Part shown: piece after piece, positions 8,910 through 17,383 of the stretch | How the letters are laid out: the number at the start of each line of letters is the position of its first letter | Position numbering within the stretch: the first letter of the stretch is position 1 | DNA from: Pseudomonadales bacterium | GTDB lineage: Bacteria > Pseudomonadota > Gammaproteobacteria > Pseudomonadales > Pseudohongiellaceae | DNA length: 32,275 nucleotides | Assembly: GCA_022827425.1 (NCBI GenBank) | Contig: JAJDSZ010000029.1 | Span: 1-32,275, forward strand | Reading direction: 5' to 3' | The notes under the pieces: generated by a model | Database searches by the model: none | What the model was told of the DNA's origin: nothing | Seen by the model: only the letters and a program-made list of their open reading frames with translations | Translations under genes and position numbers: made by a program

Positions 8910-8950
8910 GCGAATTTTCGCCTTCGCGAATTCCTACGGCGCAGGCTCCT
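8910..8950 (-). repeat. REP-like repeat, copy 2
   Basis: This segment matches bases 15-55 at 40 of 41 positions and lies in the same orientation relative to the neighbouring gene. On the minus strand the GTAGG head is formed partly by the argF stop codon, and the repeat supplies the last codons of argF (Glu-Pro-Ala-Pro-stop). The left arm has diverged, so the long perfect palindrome of copy 1 is lost here. It lies between the convergent ends of the PQQ-type gene and argF. Confidence 0.8.
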
Positions 8951-9836
8951 GGCCCAGAAGGTATTCGATGAGTGCTTTTTGGGTATGCAGGCGGTTTTCG
9001 GCCTCATCCCAGACCACCGAATCTTCGCGCTCAAGCAATTCGGCGCTGACTTCCTCGCCGCGGTGGGCGGGAAGGCAATGCATGAACAGCGCATCCGGCG
9101 CCGCGCCGGACAGCAACTCGCTATTGACCTGGAATCCGGCGAAAATCTCCCGGCGGTCCGCGCTTTCCTCCTCCTGCCCCATGCTGGCCCAGACATCGGT
9201 GACCACGAGCTCGGCGTCGCGAACCGCCGCCGCCGGGTCGCGGCCAAGGGAAACCTGGTCGCCATGTGTCTTGAGCAGGTCCGCCCGGGGCTCGAAACCC
9301 GGCGGGCAGCAGATGCGCAACCGGAAATCAAAAGCCGCCGCGGCGTTGATGTAGGACTGGCAGACGTTGTTGCCATCGCCAATCCAGGCCACGGTCTTGC
9401 CGGCGATGGCGCCGCGGCGTTCCACGAAGGTCTGGATATCGGCGAGCAATTGGCAGGGATGGAAATCGTTGCTCAAGGCATTGATCACCGGCGCCCGGGA
9501 ATGCGCCGCGAAACGTTCGAGCAGGGCATGATCAAAGGTGCGGATCGCCACACAGTCCACCATGCGGGAGATCACCCTGGCAGTGTCTTCGACGGGTTCG
9601 CCCCGGCCGAGCTGGCTGTCTCCGGTGGTCATGAAGATGCTGGCGCCGTCCATTTGCGCCATGGCGGTTTCAAAGCCGATGCGGGTGCGGGTGGAAGCCT
9701 TCTCGAAGATCAGCCCAAGGGTCTTGCGGCGAAGGTCCGCGGCAAGCCCCGGCTCCGCCTTGAGCGCGATGGCCCGCCGCACGATGGCTTCGAGGTCGGC
9801 CGGGGGCAAATCATTGAGCGTCAGGAAATGGCGCAC
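8934..9836 (-). CDS. argF: Ornithine carbamoyltransferase
   Basis: ArgF transfers the carbamoyl group from carbamoyl phosphate to ornithine to make citrulline in arginine synthesis; it acts as a cytoplasmic trimer. All signatures are present: STRTR (48-52) for carbamoyl phosphate, HPCQ (126-129), DVWASMG (214-220) for ornithine binding, and HCLP (253-256) with the catalytic cysteine. The 300-residue length is normal. The start codon is GTG, preceded by AGGT eight bases upstream; no better ATG is available. The last few codons overlap a REP-like repeat, so the C-terminal tail (after LLGQ) has probably been replaced by repeat sequence. No other arg gene is nearby. It diverges from the TonB receptor relic, with 106 bp between the two starts. 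Confidence 0.96.
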   Translation of the reverse strand: MRHFLTLNDLPPADLEAIVRRAIALKAEPGLAADLRRKTLGLIFEKASTRTRIGFETAMAQMDGASIFMTTGDSQLGRGEPVEDTARVISRMVDCVAIRTFDHALLERFAAHSRAPVINALSNDFHPCQLLADIQTFVERRGAIAGKTVAWIGDGNNVCQSYINAAAAFDFRLRICCPPGFEPRADLLKTHGDQVSLGRDPAAAVRDAELVVTDVWASMGQEEESADRREIFAGFQVNSELLSGAAPDALFMHCLPAHRGEEVSAELLEREDSVVWDEAENRLHTQKALIEYLLGQEPAP

Positions 9837-9942
9837 GCCGCTACCTGTAATGTCCTAGATTCAGGGAAGCGGCGGATTCTAGCGGCAATTGCCAAAACCC
9901 GCAATCAATGAAAGCATCCATCTGAAGCAGAGCGATTGAGTC

Positions 9943-11085
9943 ATGAAAAGATCCATTACAAAAACCCTGATTGCCTCGTCATCGCTGTTGGCTTATCAGG
10001 CCCAGGCGCAGATCGAAGTCATCGAAGTCACCGCAACCCGGCGGCCCGAAGTGGCCCAGGATGTTCCCATCGCCCTGCGGGCGCTCAGCGCGGAAACCCT
10101 GGAACAGCTCAATATCCGCAATTTCAGCGACTATCTCGCCCATATGCCGGGTCTCACCGCCGGCGGCAGCGGGCCGGGCCAGGGCACGATCTATATCCGC
10201 GGCGTGGCTTCCACCACGCCGACGATTTCCGTCGCCGCCGTGGCGGGGCTGACTCCCAATGTGGCCCTGTATCTCGACGAGCAGCCAGTGACCCAGCCTG
10301 GCCGCAATCTCGACGTCTACGCCGCGGACCTGGAAAGGGTGGAAGTGCTTTCCGGCCCCCAGGGCACCCTGTTCGGCGCCAGTTCCCAGGCGGGCAACGT
10401 GCGATTGATCACCGCCAAACCCGATCTCGAAGGTTTTTCCTCCCGGGTTTCCGTGGGCGCCTCGGCGAACTCGAAGCCGTGCTTGCCACCGCCTGGCTCG
10501 ACCGCGAAGTCGACAGCGTCATCGATTACACCGACTACCTCTTCATAGGCCAGTATCTGCCGTACTACATCTGCGACGCTTCGGTGACCTATCCCTCCGA
10601 GGCGCCCGCGGGGAACTGCCACGACGCCCGCACCCTGCTGGGCGGCAACACCAAGTCCACCGTCTTTTCCCGGGAACTGCGCTTCAACACGCCCCGGGAC
10701 AGCCGCCTGCGCTCCACCTTCGGCGTCTTCTTCAGCGATACCGAAATCCTGGAACTGAATGATTTCACCTATCCCTCTTCGGTGTACGCCGAGAGCTTCA
10801 CCCCCGGCGCATTCGGCTTCGCGCCCAATTACCCCCTGCCGGGCGCCTGGCGGCAGGACCCGGGGCCTTTTCCGGAAGGCGTGGTGTTCCGCAACGATAT
10901 TCGCCGCACCGATGAGCAATACGGGGCTTTCGCCGAAGCAAGCTGGGAACTGATACCCGATACCCTCAGGCTCACCGCCGGCATCCGCAACTACGAAATC
11001 GATGTGGACCTGGAGGGCAGCGCCAATGCGCCGGGCTTCCAGGCGAGCCTGCGGCATCGCTCTCCTTCCGGGTGGCCACCGCATG
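9943..11085 (+). pseudogene. TonB-dependent receptor, decayed (internal deletion, frameshift, truncated end)
   Basis: The first part (9943 to about 10460) encodes a signal peptide (MKRSITKTLIASSSLLAYQAQAQ) and a normal TonB plug domain with IYIRGVAS, LYLDEQPV, LERVEVLSGPQGTLFGASSQAGNVRLIT. The coding frame then changes, and the continuation (GRLGELEAV, then DREVDSVIDYTDY) belongs to a mid-barrel region normally about 200 residues further on. An out-of-frame deletion at about 10445-10464 explains both facts. The second part continues through typical barrel strands (FSRELRFNTP, RSTFGVFFSDTE, LRLTAGIRNYE) and stops making sense near 11060-11085, where a dispersed palindromic repeat begins. Intact relatives have 700-900 residues; fewer than 390 are left. 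It once took up a siderophore, cofactor or carbohydrate, but is very unlikely to work now. Confidence 0.88.
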
Positions 11086-11124
11086 AGATTCCCCGCGACT
11101 CCGCTTCGCTTCGCGCGGAATGAC
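11086..11124 (+). repeat. Dispersed palindromic repeat, family 2, copy A
   Basis: This 39-base segment begins AGATTCC, passes through GCTTCGCTTCGCGCG and ends GGAATGAC. It matches 18606-18642 and 29069-29105 closely and in the same orientation. The ends (ATTC near the start, GAAT near the end) and the middle (GCGAAGCG-type) are complementary, so the element can fold into a hairpin. It marks the truncation point of the TonB receptor relic. It is too short to encode anything and must be mobilised by something else, if at all. Confidence 0.8.
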
Positions 11125-11231
11125 GGAAGAAGGGGAAATTCGCTCTCTTCTTCTGGAACCCGGTGGGAAGCGCAAGATATACTGGCGGTCGAGCGGCAAC
11201 CGGTTTTCAAAGACAATAACACGGAGGAAAC

Positions 11232-12965
11232 ATGGAAGCGGAACCCGAAACCCGGCGCGGCGGCATACGCTACGAGCCCGATGAAAGCCCGGCGCCTGAA
11301 CTGGCCGCCGGACTGGGCATCCAGCTTGCGCTGCTTTGCGTCGCCGGCATCGTGCTGACCCCTGCCATCGTCATCCGCGCCGCCGATGGCGGCGAAAGCT
11401 ATCTCAACTGGGCGGTGTTCGCCGCGGTGATCGTCAGCGGCCTGAGCACCATCATCCAGGCCCTGCGCATCGGCCGCATCGGCGCCGGCTATGTGCTCGC
11501 CATGGGCACTTCGGGGGCCTTTATCGCGGTATGCGTCACCGCCCTCGTCCAGGGCGGCCCCGGCGTGCTCGCCGCGCTGGTGATCGTTTCCTCGCTGTTC
11601 CAGTTCCTGCTTTCCGCGCGGCTGTCGCTGTTGCGGCATGTGCTCACGCCCATCGTTTCGGGCACGGTGATCATGCTGATACCGGTTACCGTGATGCCCA
11701 TCGTGTTCGACCTGCTGCTCGATGTTCCCGAAACCGGCGATCCCGCCGCGGCGCCCATCAGCGCGCTGGCGACGCTGCTCGTGGTGGTGGTCATCGCGCT
11801 CAAGGCCACCGGCGCGCTGCGCCTCTGGGCCCTGGTGATCGGCGTGGCGGCGGGTTCGCTGATATCCGCCCTGTTCGGGCTGTATGACGTGCAGCGGGTG
11901 CTCGACGCCGGCTGGATCGGCCCGCCCGCCGCGGGCTGGCCCGGCGTCAGTTTTGCCTTCGGCCCGGTTTTCTGGACCCTGCTGCCGGGCTTCATCTTTG
12001 TCACCCTGATCGGGGCGATTGAAACCATTGGCGATTCGGTTGCGATTCAGCGGGTTTCCTGGCGCAAGCCCCGGGCGGTGGATTTCCGCGCCGTGCAGGG
12101 CGCCGTGGGGGCCGACGGGCTCGGCAATCTGCTTTCCGGCCTGCTGGGGACCGTGCCGAACACGACCTATTCCTCAAGCGTTGCCGTCACGGAATTGACC
12201 GGCGTGGCTTCGCGCCGGGTGGGCATCGCCCTGGGCCTGACTTTTCTTGTGGTGGCGTTTTCCCCGAAATTTCTCGCCATCATCCTCGCCGTGCCGGGTC
12301 CGGTGGTGGCGGCCTATACCTCGGTGCTGCTGGCGATGCTGTTCGTGCTCGGCATGAAGATCGTGATCCAGCATGGCGTGGATTACCGGGGCAGCGTGAT
12401 CGTGGGGGTGTCGTTCTGGATCGGCGTCGGCTGCCAGAACAATCTGATTTTCCCGGAAATCCTCTCCGGCTTCGCCGGCGGGCTGTTGCAGAACGGCATG
12501 ACGGCGGGCGGGCTCAGCGCGATTCTCATGAACGGTTTTGTGCTGGCGGCCTCCCCGCGCCGCCGTCAGCTTGAATTGCCCCTGGCCACGGCTTCGCTGC
12601 CCCGGGTGCGCGAATTCCTGGCGCTGTTCATCGCCCGCAATGGCATGGGGGAACCGCTTTCGAGCCGGCTCGAACTGGCCAGCGAGGAAACCCTGCTGAC
12701 GCTGATGGACGAAAGCGGCGCCGGGACGCCCCGCAACCTGCGCATCGCCATCTGGCGCGACGGCGGCGAAGCCGTGCTGGAATTCATCGCCTCCCCGGGC
12801 GGGGAAAACATCGAAAACCTGCTCACGGTCATCAAGGACGGCCCTTCCGAGCCCTCGGTGGACCGGGAAGTCTCCCTGCGCCTGTTGCGGCACGCCGCCT
12901 CTTCCATCAATCACCAGCAATACCACAATGTGGATATCGTCACGGTGCGGGTGCGGGGAAACTAG
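11232..12965 (+). CDS. NCS2-family nucleobase permease with C-terminal regulatory-type domain
   Basis: The first 445 residues form a polytopic membrane protein of the nucleobase:cation symporter-2 (xanthine/uracil permease) family. The transport core is shown by AIETIGDSVAIQ (262-273) and the signature-like PNTTYSSSVAVTELTGVASR (309-328), with about 12-14 hydrophobic segments. Residues about 456-575 are an extra soluble domain: LELASEETLLTLMDE, then LRIAIWRDGGEAVLEF strands, then a VSLRLLRHAASSINHQQYHNVDIVTVRV end. This order recalls the RsbW/histidine-kinase ATPase fold, though the nucleotide-binding glycine motifs are not clear. Ordinary NCS2 permeases lack such a tail. The start is secure (GGAGGAAAC before ATG). 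It is a single-gene unit; a possible -10 (TATACT, 11178-11183) has only a weak -35. The substrate is probably a purine or pyrimidine base. Confidence 0.9.
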   Translation: MEAEPETRRGGIRYEPDESPAPELAAGLGIQLALLCVAGIVLTPAIVIRAADGGESYLNWAVFAAVIVSGLSTIIQALRIGRIGAGYVLAMGTSGAFIAVCVTALVQGGPGVLAALVIVSSLFQFLLSARLSLLRHVLTPIVSGTVIMLIPVTVMPIVFDLLLDVPETGDPAAAPISALATLLVVVVIALKATGALRLWALVIGVAAGSLISALFGLYDVQRVLDAGWIGPPAAGWPGVSFAFGPVFWTLLPGFIFVTLIGAIETIGDSVAIQRVSWRKPRAVDFRAVQGAVGADGLGNLLSGLLGTVPNTTYSSSVAVTELTGVASRRVGIALGLTFLVVAFSPKFLAIILAVPGPVVAAYTSVLLAMLFVLGMKIVIQHGVDYRGSVIVGVSFWIGVGCQNNLIFPEILSGFAGGLLQNGMTAGGLSAILMNGFVLAASPRRRQLELPLATASLPRVREFLALFIARNGMGEPLSSRLELASEETLLTLMDESGAGTPRNLRIAIWRDGGEAVLEFIASPGGENIENLLTVIKDGPSEPSVDREVSLRLLRHAASSINHQQYHNVDIVTVRVRGN

Positions 12966-12985
12966 GAGTCTGCACCGCAGGCTCC
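12965..12985. terminator. Hairpin between convergent permease and peptidase genes
   Basis: A 9-bp stem (12965-12973 with 12977-12985, one G-T pair, three-base loop) begins at the last base of the permease stop codon. No T-run follows, so intrinsic termination is uncertain. It lies in the 49 bp between two convergent genes, where a bidirectional stop would be expected. Confidence 0.45.
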
Positions 12986-13001
12986 CAGGCTCCCAGGCTC
13001 C
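12978..13001. repeat. Three tandem 8-bp units
   Basis: The unit CCAGGCTC occurs three times in succession, the first with one substitution. It overlaps the right arm of the hairpin at the convergent gene junction. The word GCAGGCTC also appears in both REP-like copies, so this may be a degraded relative of that family. Confidence 0.6.
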
Positions 13002-13014
13002 CGGCCCAGCCCGC

Positions 13015-15651
13015 TCAGCGTGGCCGGTCGAACGCCAGGGAGAAGAACAGGCTGTTCATGAACAGTTTGTTGGTGCCGAAGAACCAGGCGCGGAAATTCG
13101 GGTTGTCGGCAAACACGATTACGCTCCCGCTGCCGTGCCGCTCGGCCACGGCCATCGCTTTCCCCGCCAGCGCCGCCTGATTTTCGACCGAGGCGAACCC
13201 GGACAGCAGGGCGTTATCGGGAATCCGGATCAGGCTCGCCCACGGATTCTCCGGCGGATCGAATGCGATCAGGGAATTGCGGTGGCTGGCGATGGCGCGA
13301 TCGTGAATGCCGAAGCCGATGGGGTGGGTGTTGTCCAGATCGCCCAGCATGATGGCGCCGCCGATGATGTCCTGCGCCTCGATGTCGTCCTTGTCGGCAT
13401 AGTCGAATCGTTCGGTCTCAACTTCAGACTCAGCCTCAGCCTCAGCCGCAACCTCTACTTCCACCTCGATCGCGTCATCGCTTGCGCCCGCCGAATCGTC
13501 AGGGTGAAGAATATTGTCGAAGGCCCAGCGCGCGCCCTGACGAATGCCCACCAGTGTCCCTCCCTGCCTGACCCAGCGGTCGATTTCGTCCGTTTGCTCC
13601 GACAAATCGCCGTGATTGCCGCCGACCAGCACGATATGGGTGTAGTCGCGTAAATCGATACTCCCGAGATGCCTCTTCTCCACCATGTGGACCGGCATCT
13701 TCATGCGCGCGTCGAGCTGATGCCAGACTTCGCCGGCATCGTAGGCCTGGATACCTTCGCCCACCACCAACAGCACGGTCGGTAGCGGGATGTTGGCAAA
13801 GCTTGGGCTGCCGAGATCCATGCCTGCGACGGGCGTGCTGGCGCTGTCGACCGCATGCACGATGATGCCGTCTTCCATTGCGATCGCGCTCATCAACTCG
13901 TGAATTTCCGCGTCTTCCAGATCGCCACCCTGCCAGCCAAGCGGGACGAGAATCGCGCCCGCTTCGAGGCTGACCGCTTCTCCGCCGCTGTCGGTGACCG
14001 TCAAGGGCCTGGTCGCCACCTTGGGCCGTACGCCGGCATCGAGCAATCGGTACAGCGCCCGCGGCGCATAGTAGTTCGACCAGGAAAACAGATAGGCGAA
14101 GCGTGCCTCGGGAGGTTCGGGAGCGCTCGGAAACTCGGCCCGCACTTCGTCGCCGATCACATTCCCGCGAATGTCTCCCGCATCGAGTGGCGCATAGTCG
14201 AAATCGAAAGCCAGCGGCATTGTCCAGGCGGACACATCGTAGAAAGTCTCGTCTTCGAATTCCGTGATCAGCTCGAACAGGGCCTTGACCATGCGATATT
14301 GCGCCTGATCGGTTTGCACGACATAGGAATCCTGCGCGGAAAAGCTCATCCCGGCTGCTTCAATGTCCTGGTTCAGGCGCTGCACGCTGATCTGGTGCCG
14401 ATTCAGCAGATCGATCGCGTGGTAAGCCCTGGCGGGATCCCCGGGCGAGGAAAAAACATAGGCTTTGACATCATCGTCAGCCGCAAGCCCGGGTGTTTCC
14501 CGGGAGAAATCGCGCTGGAATTGCAGCAACTCGCCGCGCATTTCCACACCCGCGCGGATCATTTCCAGCGACGTGCGGTATTGCGTGCGGACGTTATCCC
14601 GAAACGACAGGACGCCATGCGGCGTATCGAGCAATCCTTCGCTGCCGGCCTGTTCGAACAGCATGCCCATGCTGGCGTGCATGTGGGGATAGGTCGATCC
14701 CTTGCCGATGTAATAGTTGTCGAAACCCTCTTCGTTGTAGTAGAGCCGCTGCTCGCTGTCGAGCCAGGAACGGGGCCGGTCGGCAACCTCGTCGAGCAGC
14801 TCCATGGATCTCCGGGGGATATAGGGAAAGGTGCGCTCGGGCACTCCCGGATGGAAGTAATACGTGTTGTTTTCCCCCATCTCGTGATAATCCACGTTGA
14901 TGTTGGGCCTCCATTCGTGAAACTTCGCCACCCACCCCCGGGGCTCGGGATGCTGGAGAATCAGCCACTGCCGGTTGAGGTCGAACCAGTAATGATTGGT
15001 GCGCCCGCCGGGCCAGAAGGTGTTGTGCAATTGATGCCGGGGATCCGTGACCGGCACGTTGGCGCCGTACATATGGTTCCACGCGGACATGCGGCTGTTG
15101 CCGTCGGGATTGAACACGGCGATGAGAATGATCACGCTTTGTTCAAGAGTGGCTTCGATCGCCTCTCCCCGGGCCGCCGCCAGATGATAGGTCACCGCCA
15201 TCGAGGAATCGGTGGAACTCACCTCGGCGCCATGCACGCCGTAATTGAGCCACGTGACCACCGGCATGTCCGCGTCCACTTCCTGCGCGCTGCCGGGATC
15301 GCTCAGCGCCACATGGGCGGCCTTGATCGCATCCAGTCGCTGATGATTTTCGGGGCTGGTAATGGTCAAACCGAGAATAGGGCGCCCTTCGTGCGTGTAG
15401 GCGATGTCCTCCACCGTGATTCTCGGCGACAGTTCCGCCAGGGTGCGCAGGTATCGCACCAGCAGATCGTTGCGGGCGATACGGTGGCCGAGGGGGTGGC
15501 CGATCACCGACTCCGGCCGCGGAATATCCGGATCGTAGTCGATTTCGGGCGGGTAGAAGGGAGCCGCCCTCGCGGGAGTCTGCGCCATGGCCAAGGGGCA
15601 CCACAGCAGAACCAGAAACAGTATGGAGACCACGTTTTTCATCAGCATCAT
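13015..15651 (-). CDS. Exported M14-family zinc carboxypeptidase-like protein
   Basis: The 878-residue protein has a signal peptide (cleavage near AMAQ, residue 24) and an M14 peptidase domain. Zinc ligands His140 and Glu143 lie in GVHGAE, the third ligand His256 in DYHEMGE, and the likely catalytic Glu333 in MGMLFEQAGSEG, so the site looks complete. Residues after about 560 include a class I glutamine amidotransferase-like fold (TVLLVVGEGIQAYDAGEVWHQL, HIVLVGGNHGDL, GGTLVGIRQG). An acidic Glu/Val/Ala linker (about residues 725-745) interrupts this part and is encoded by short repeats of CTCAGC on the plus strand. It probably removes C-terminal residues from peptides in the periplasm or outside the cell. 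The start is one base after the pntB stop, and AAGGA in the end of pntB serves as ribosome-binding site, so translation is coupled to the transhydrogenase genes. Confidence 0.9.
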   Translation of the reverse strand: MMLMKNVVSILFLVLLWCPLAMAQTPARAAPFYPPEIDYDPDIPRPESVIGHPLGHRIARNDLLVRYLRTLAELSPRITVEDIAYTHEGRPILGLTITSPENHQRLDAIKAAHVALSDPGSAQEVDADMPVVTWLNYGVHGAEVSSTDSSMAVTYHLAAARGEAIEATLEQSVIILIAVFNPDGNSRMSAWNHMYGANVPVTDPRHQLHNTFWPGGRTNHYWFDLNRQWLILQHPEPRGWVAKFHEWRPNINVDYHEMGENNTYYFHPGVPERTFPYIPRRSMELLDEVADRPRSWLDSEQRLYYNEEGFDNYYIGKGSTYPHMHASMGMLFEQAGSEGLLDTPHGVLSFRDNVRTQYRTSLEMIRAGVEMRGELLQFQRDFSRETPGLAADDDVKAYVFSSPGDPARAYHAIDLLNRHQISVQRLNQDIEAAGMSFSAQDSYVVQTDQAQYRMVKALFELITEFEDETFYDVSAWTMPLAFDFDYAPLDAGDIRGNVIGDEVRAEFPSAPEPPEARFAYLFSWSNYYAPRALYRLLDAGVRPKVATRPLTVTDSGGEAVSLEAGAILVPLGWQGGDLEDAEIHELMSAIAMEDGIIVHAVDSASTPVAGMDLGSPSFANIPLPTVLLVVGEGIQAYDAGEVWHQLDARMKMPVHMVEKRHLGSIDLRDYTHIVLVGGNHGDLSEQTDEIDRWVRQGGTLVGIRQGARWAFDNILHPDDSAGASDDAIEVEVEVAAEAEAESEVETERFDYADKDDIEAQDIIGGAIMLGDLDNTHPIGFGIHDRAIASHRNSLIAFDPPENPWASLIRIPDNALLSGFASVENQAALAGKAMAVAERHGSGSVIVFADNPNFRAWFFGTNKLFMNSLFFSLAFDRPR

Positions 15652-15652
15652 C

Positions 15653-17056
15653 CTATAATTCCTTCACCGCCTGGATCAGTTCGCTGGCGGCTTTCTGGCC
15701 GTCGCCGAAGAGCATTCTGGTGTTGTCGGCGAAGAACAGCGGATTTTCCACGCCGGAAAAGCCCGCGCCGCGGCCGCGCTTGATGACGATGACATTGTCG
15801 GCGTCCATGGCGTCGAGAATCGGCATGCCGTAGAGCGGGCTGGCCGTGTCGGTTTTCGCGGAAGGGTTGACCACGTCGTTGGCGCCGATCACCAGCGCCA
15901 CGGTGGTGTTGCTGAAATCGGCATTGATGTCTTCCATGTCGTATATCATGTCGTAGGGTACCCCGGCCTCGGCCAGCAGCACATTCATGTGCCCCGGCAT
16001 GCGTCCGGCCACGGGATGAATGGCGAACTTGACCTTGACGCCGCGCTCGCCGAGCAATTGTACGAGTTCCCAGATCTTGTGTTGGGCCTGGGCCACCGCC
16101 ATGCCATAGCCGGGGATGATGATGGCCTGACTGGCGAAGGCCATGAGGATGCCGGCGTCCTGGGCCTGGATTTCCTTCATTTCCCGCGGCCCGGAGTCGG
16201 CGCTGGCCGGCCCGGTGCCGACCCCGGCGAAGAACACATTGGCCACCGAGCGGTTCATGGCCACCGCCATCAGATGCGTCAGCAGCGAGCCCGCCGAGCC
16301 CACCACGATGCCGGCGATAATCATGGCGGCATTGCCGAGCACGTAGCCTTCAAAACCCACCGCGAGCCCGGTAAGGGCGTTGAACAGGGAAATGATCACC
16401 GGCATGTCGGCGCCGCCCACGGGCACGGTGATGAAGACGCCAAGCACCAGGGCCAGGCCGAAGAAAATCGAGATGCTGGTCAGATCGGTGGTGAAGTACA
16501 GCATCACCGAGAACGCCAGCAGCACGATGGCCAGCAGGGCGTTGACGATATGCTGCCCCGGCAGGAGCCGGCTCAGGTGCAGTCTGCCGTCGAGCTTGGC
16601 CCAGGCGATGATGCTGCCGCTGAAGGAAATGGTGCCGATTAGGGCGCCGAGAATCGCGAGAATCGCCACATCCGGCCCGAGGTAGGCTTCCGCGCCGCCG
16701 CCCGCCTCGCTGGCCTTGAGCAGCTCCACCGCGGCGATGGTGGCCGCGGCGCCGCCGCCCATGCCGTTGTACATGGCGATCATCTGGGGCATGTCGGTCA
16801 TGGCCACGCGCTTGCCGCTGATCCAGGCGTAGCCGCCGCCCGCGGCGATGCCTGCCAGAATGAGCGAGAGGTTGGTGACGAAGTGCTCGCTTTGCAGCAG
16901 TTCCGGCGTGCCGAAGGTCACCAGGGTGGCGAGCAGCATGCCCAGCCCCGCCCAGACGATGCCGCGCCGGGCGGTCACCGGCGAACTCATCTGCTTGAGG
17001 CCGACGATGAAAAGGATCGCGGCGGCGAGATAGCTGGCGTCAATGACGAGTCCCAT
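15653..17056 (-). CDS. pntB: NAD(P) transhydrogenase subunit beta
   Basis: PntB carries part of the membrane domain and the NADP(H)-binding domain III of proton-translocating transhydrogenase, which uses the proton gradient to make NADPH from NADH. The 467-residue length is normal. About nine membrane segments occupy residues 1-260, and the conserved RVAMTDMPQMIAMYNGMGGGAA block follows the first of them. Domain III holds the NADP-binding motif GYGMAVAQAQ, then HPVAGRMPGHMNVLLAEA, GANDVVNPSA and IVIKRGRGAGFSGVENPLF. Its ATG lies just after the pntAb stop, with GGAGG overlapping that end, so the genes are translationally linked. The three-gene layout (split alpha subunit plus beta) is the Rhodospirillum type, not the fused E. 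coli type. Confidence 0.97.
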   Translation of the reverse strand: MGLVIDASYLAAAILFIVGLKQMSSPVTARRGIVWAGLGMLLATLVTFGTPELLQSEHFVTNLSLILAGIAAGGGYAWISGKRVAMTDMPQMIAMYNGMGGGAAATIAAVELLKASEAGGGAEAYLGPDVAILAILGALIGTISFSGSIIAWAKLDGRLHLSRLLPGQHIVNALLAIVLLAFSVMLYFTTDLTSISIFFGLALVLGVFITVPVGGADMPVIISLFNALTGLAVGFEGYVLGNAAMIIAGIVVGSAGSLLTHLMAVAMNRSVANVFFAGVGTGPASADSGPREMKEIQAQDAGILMAFASQAIIIPGYGMAVAQAQHKIWELVQLLGERGVKVKFAIHPVAGRMPGHMNVLLAEAGVPYDMIYDMEDINADFSNTTVALVIGANDVVNPSAKTDTASPLYGMPILDAMDADNVIVIKRGRGAGFSGVENPLFFADNTRMLFGDGQKAASELIQAVKEL

Positions 17057-17059
17057 GGC

Positions 17060-17365
17060 TCAGCCTCCCGCCGATTCGCCGGGCTTGTTGCTGGACTTGA
17101 ACATCTCCAGCATGCGCTCGGTGACCACATAGCCGCCCACCGCATTGCCCGCCGCGAGCAGCACGGCGAAAAAGCCGATCACCTGCTCGGTGCCGGTCTC
17201 GGCGATGCCCAGGGCGTACATCGCGCCAACAAGCACGATGCCGTGGACGAAGTTGGAGCCCGACATCAGCGGGGTATGGAGAATCACCGGCACCCGGGCG
17301 ATGATTTCGTACCCGGTGAAGCCGGCCAGCAGAAAGATATAGATCGCCGCGAGTCCTTCAATCAT
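17060..17365 (-). CDS. pntAb: NAD(P) transhydrogenase alpha subunit, membrane part (PntAb)
   Basis: This 101-residue protein is the separate membrane part of the split alpha subunit. It has three hydrophobic segments: residues 1-20, then PLMSGSNFVHGIVLVGAMYAL in the middle, and IGFFAVLLAAGNAVGGYVV. The conserved GYEIIARVPVILHTPLMSG stretch identifies it. The gene lies 18 bp after pntAa and 3 bp before pntB, with a GGAG ribosome-binding site eight bases ahead of its ATG. Together with PntB it forms the proton channel. Confidence 0.95.
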   Translation of the reverse strand: MIEGLAAIYIFLLAGFTGYEIIARVPVILHTPLMSGSNFVHGIVLVGAMYALGIAETGTEQVIGFFAVLLAAGNAVGGYVVTERMLEMFKSSNKPGESAGG

Positions 17366-17383
17366 GTGTCTGCTCCAGTGTGT

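Noticed and set aside
13855-15783. Plus-strand open frame of over 600 codons opposite the M14 peptidase
   Set aside because: It is a mirror of the peptidase codons, without motifs or a ribosome-binding site.
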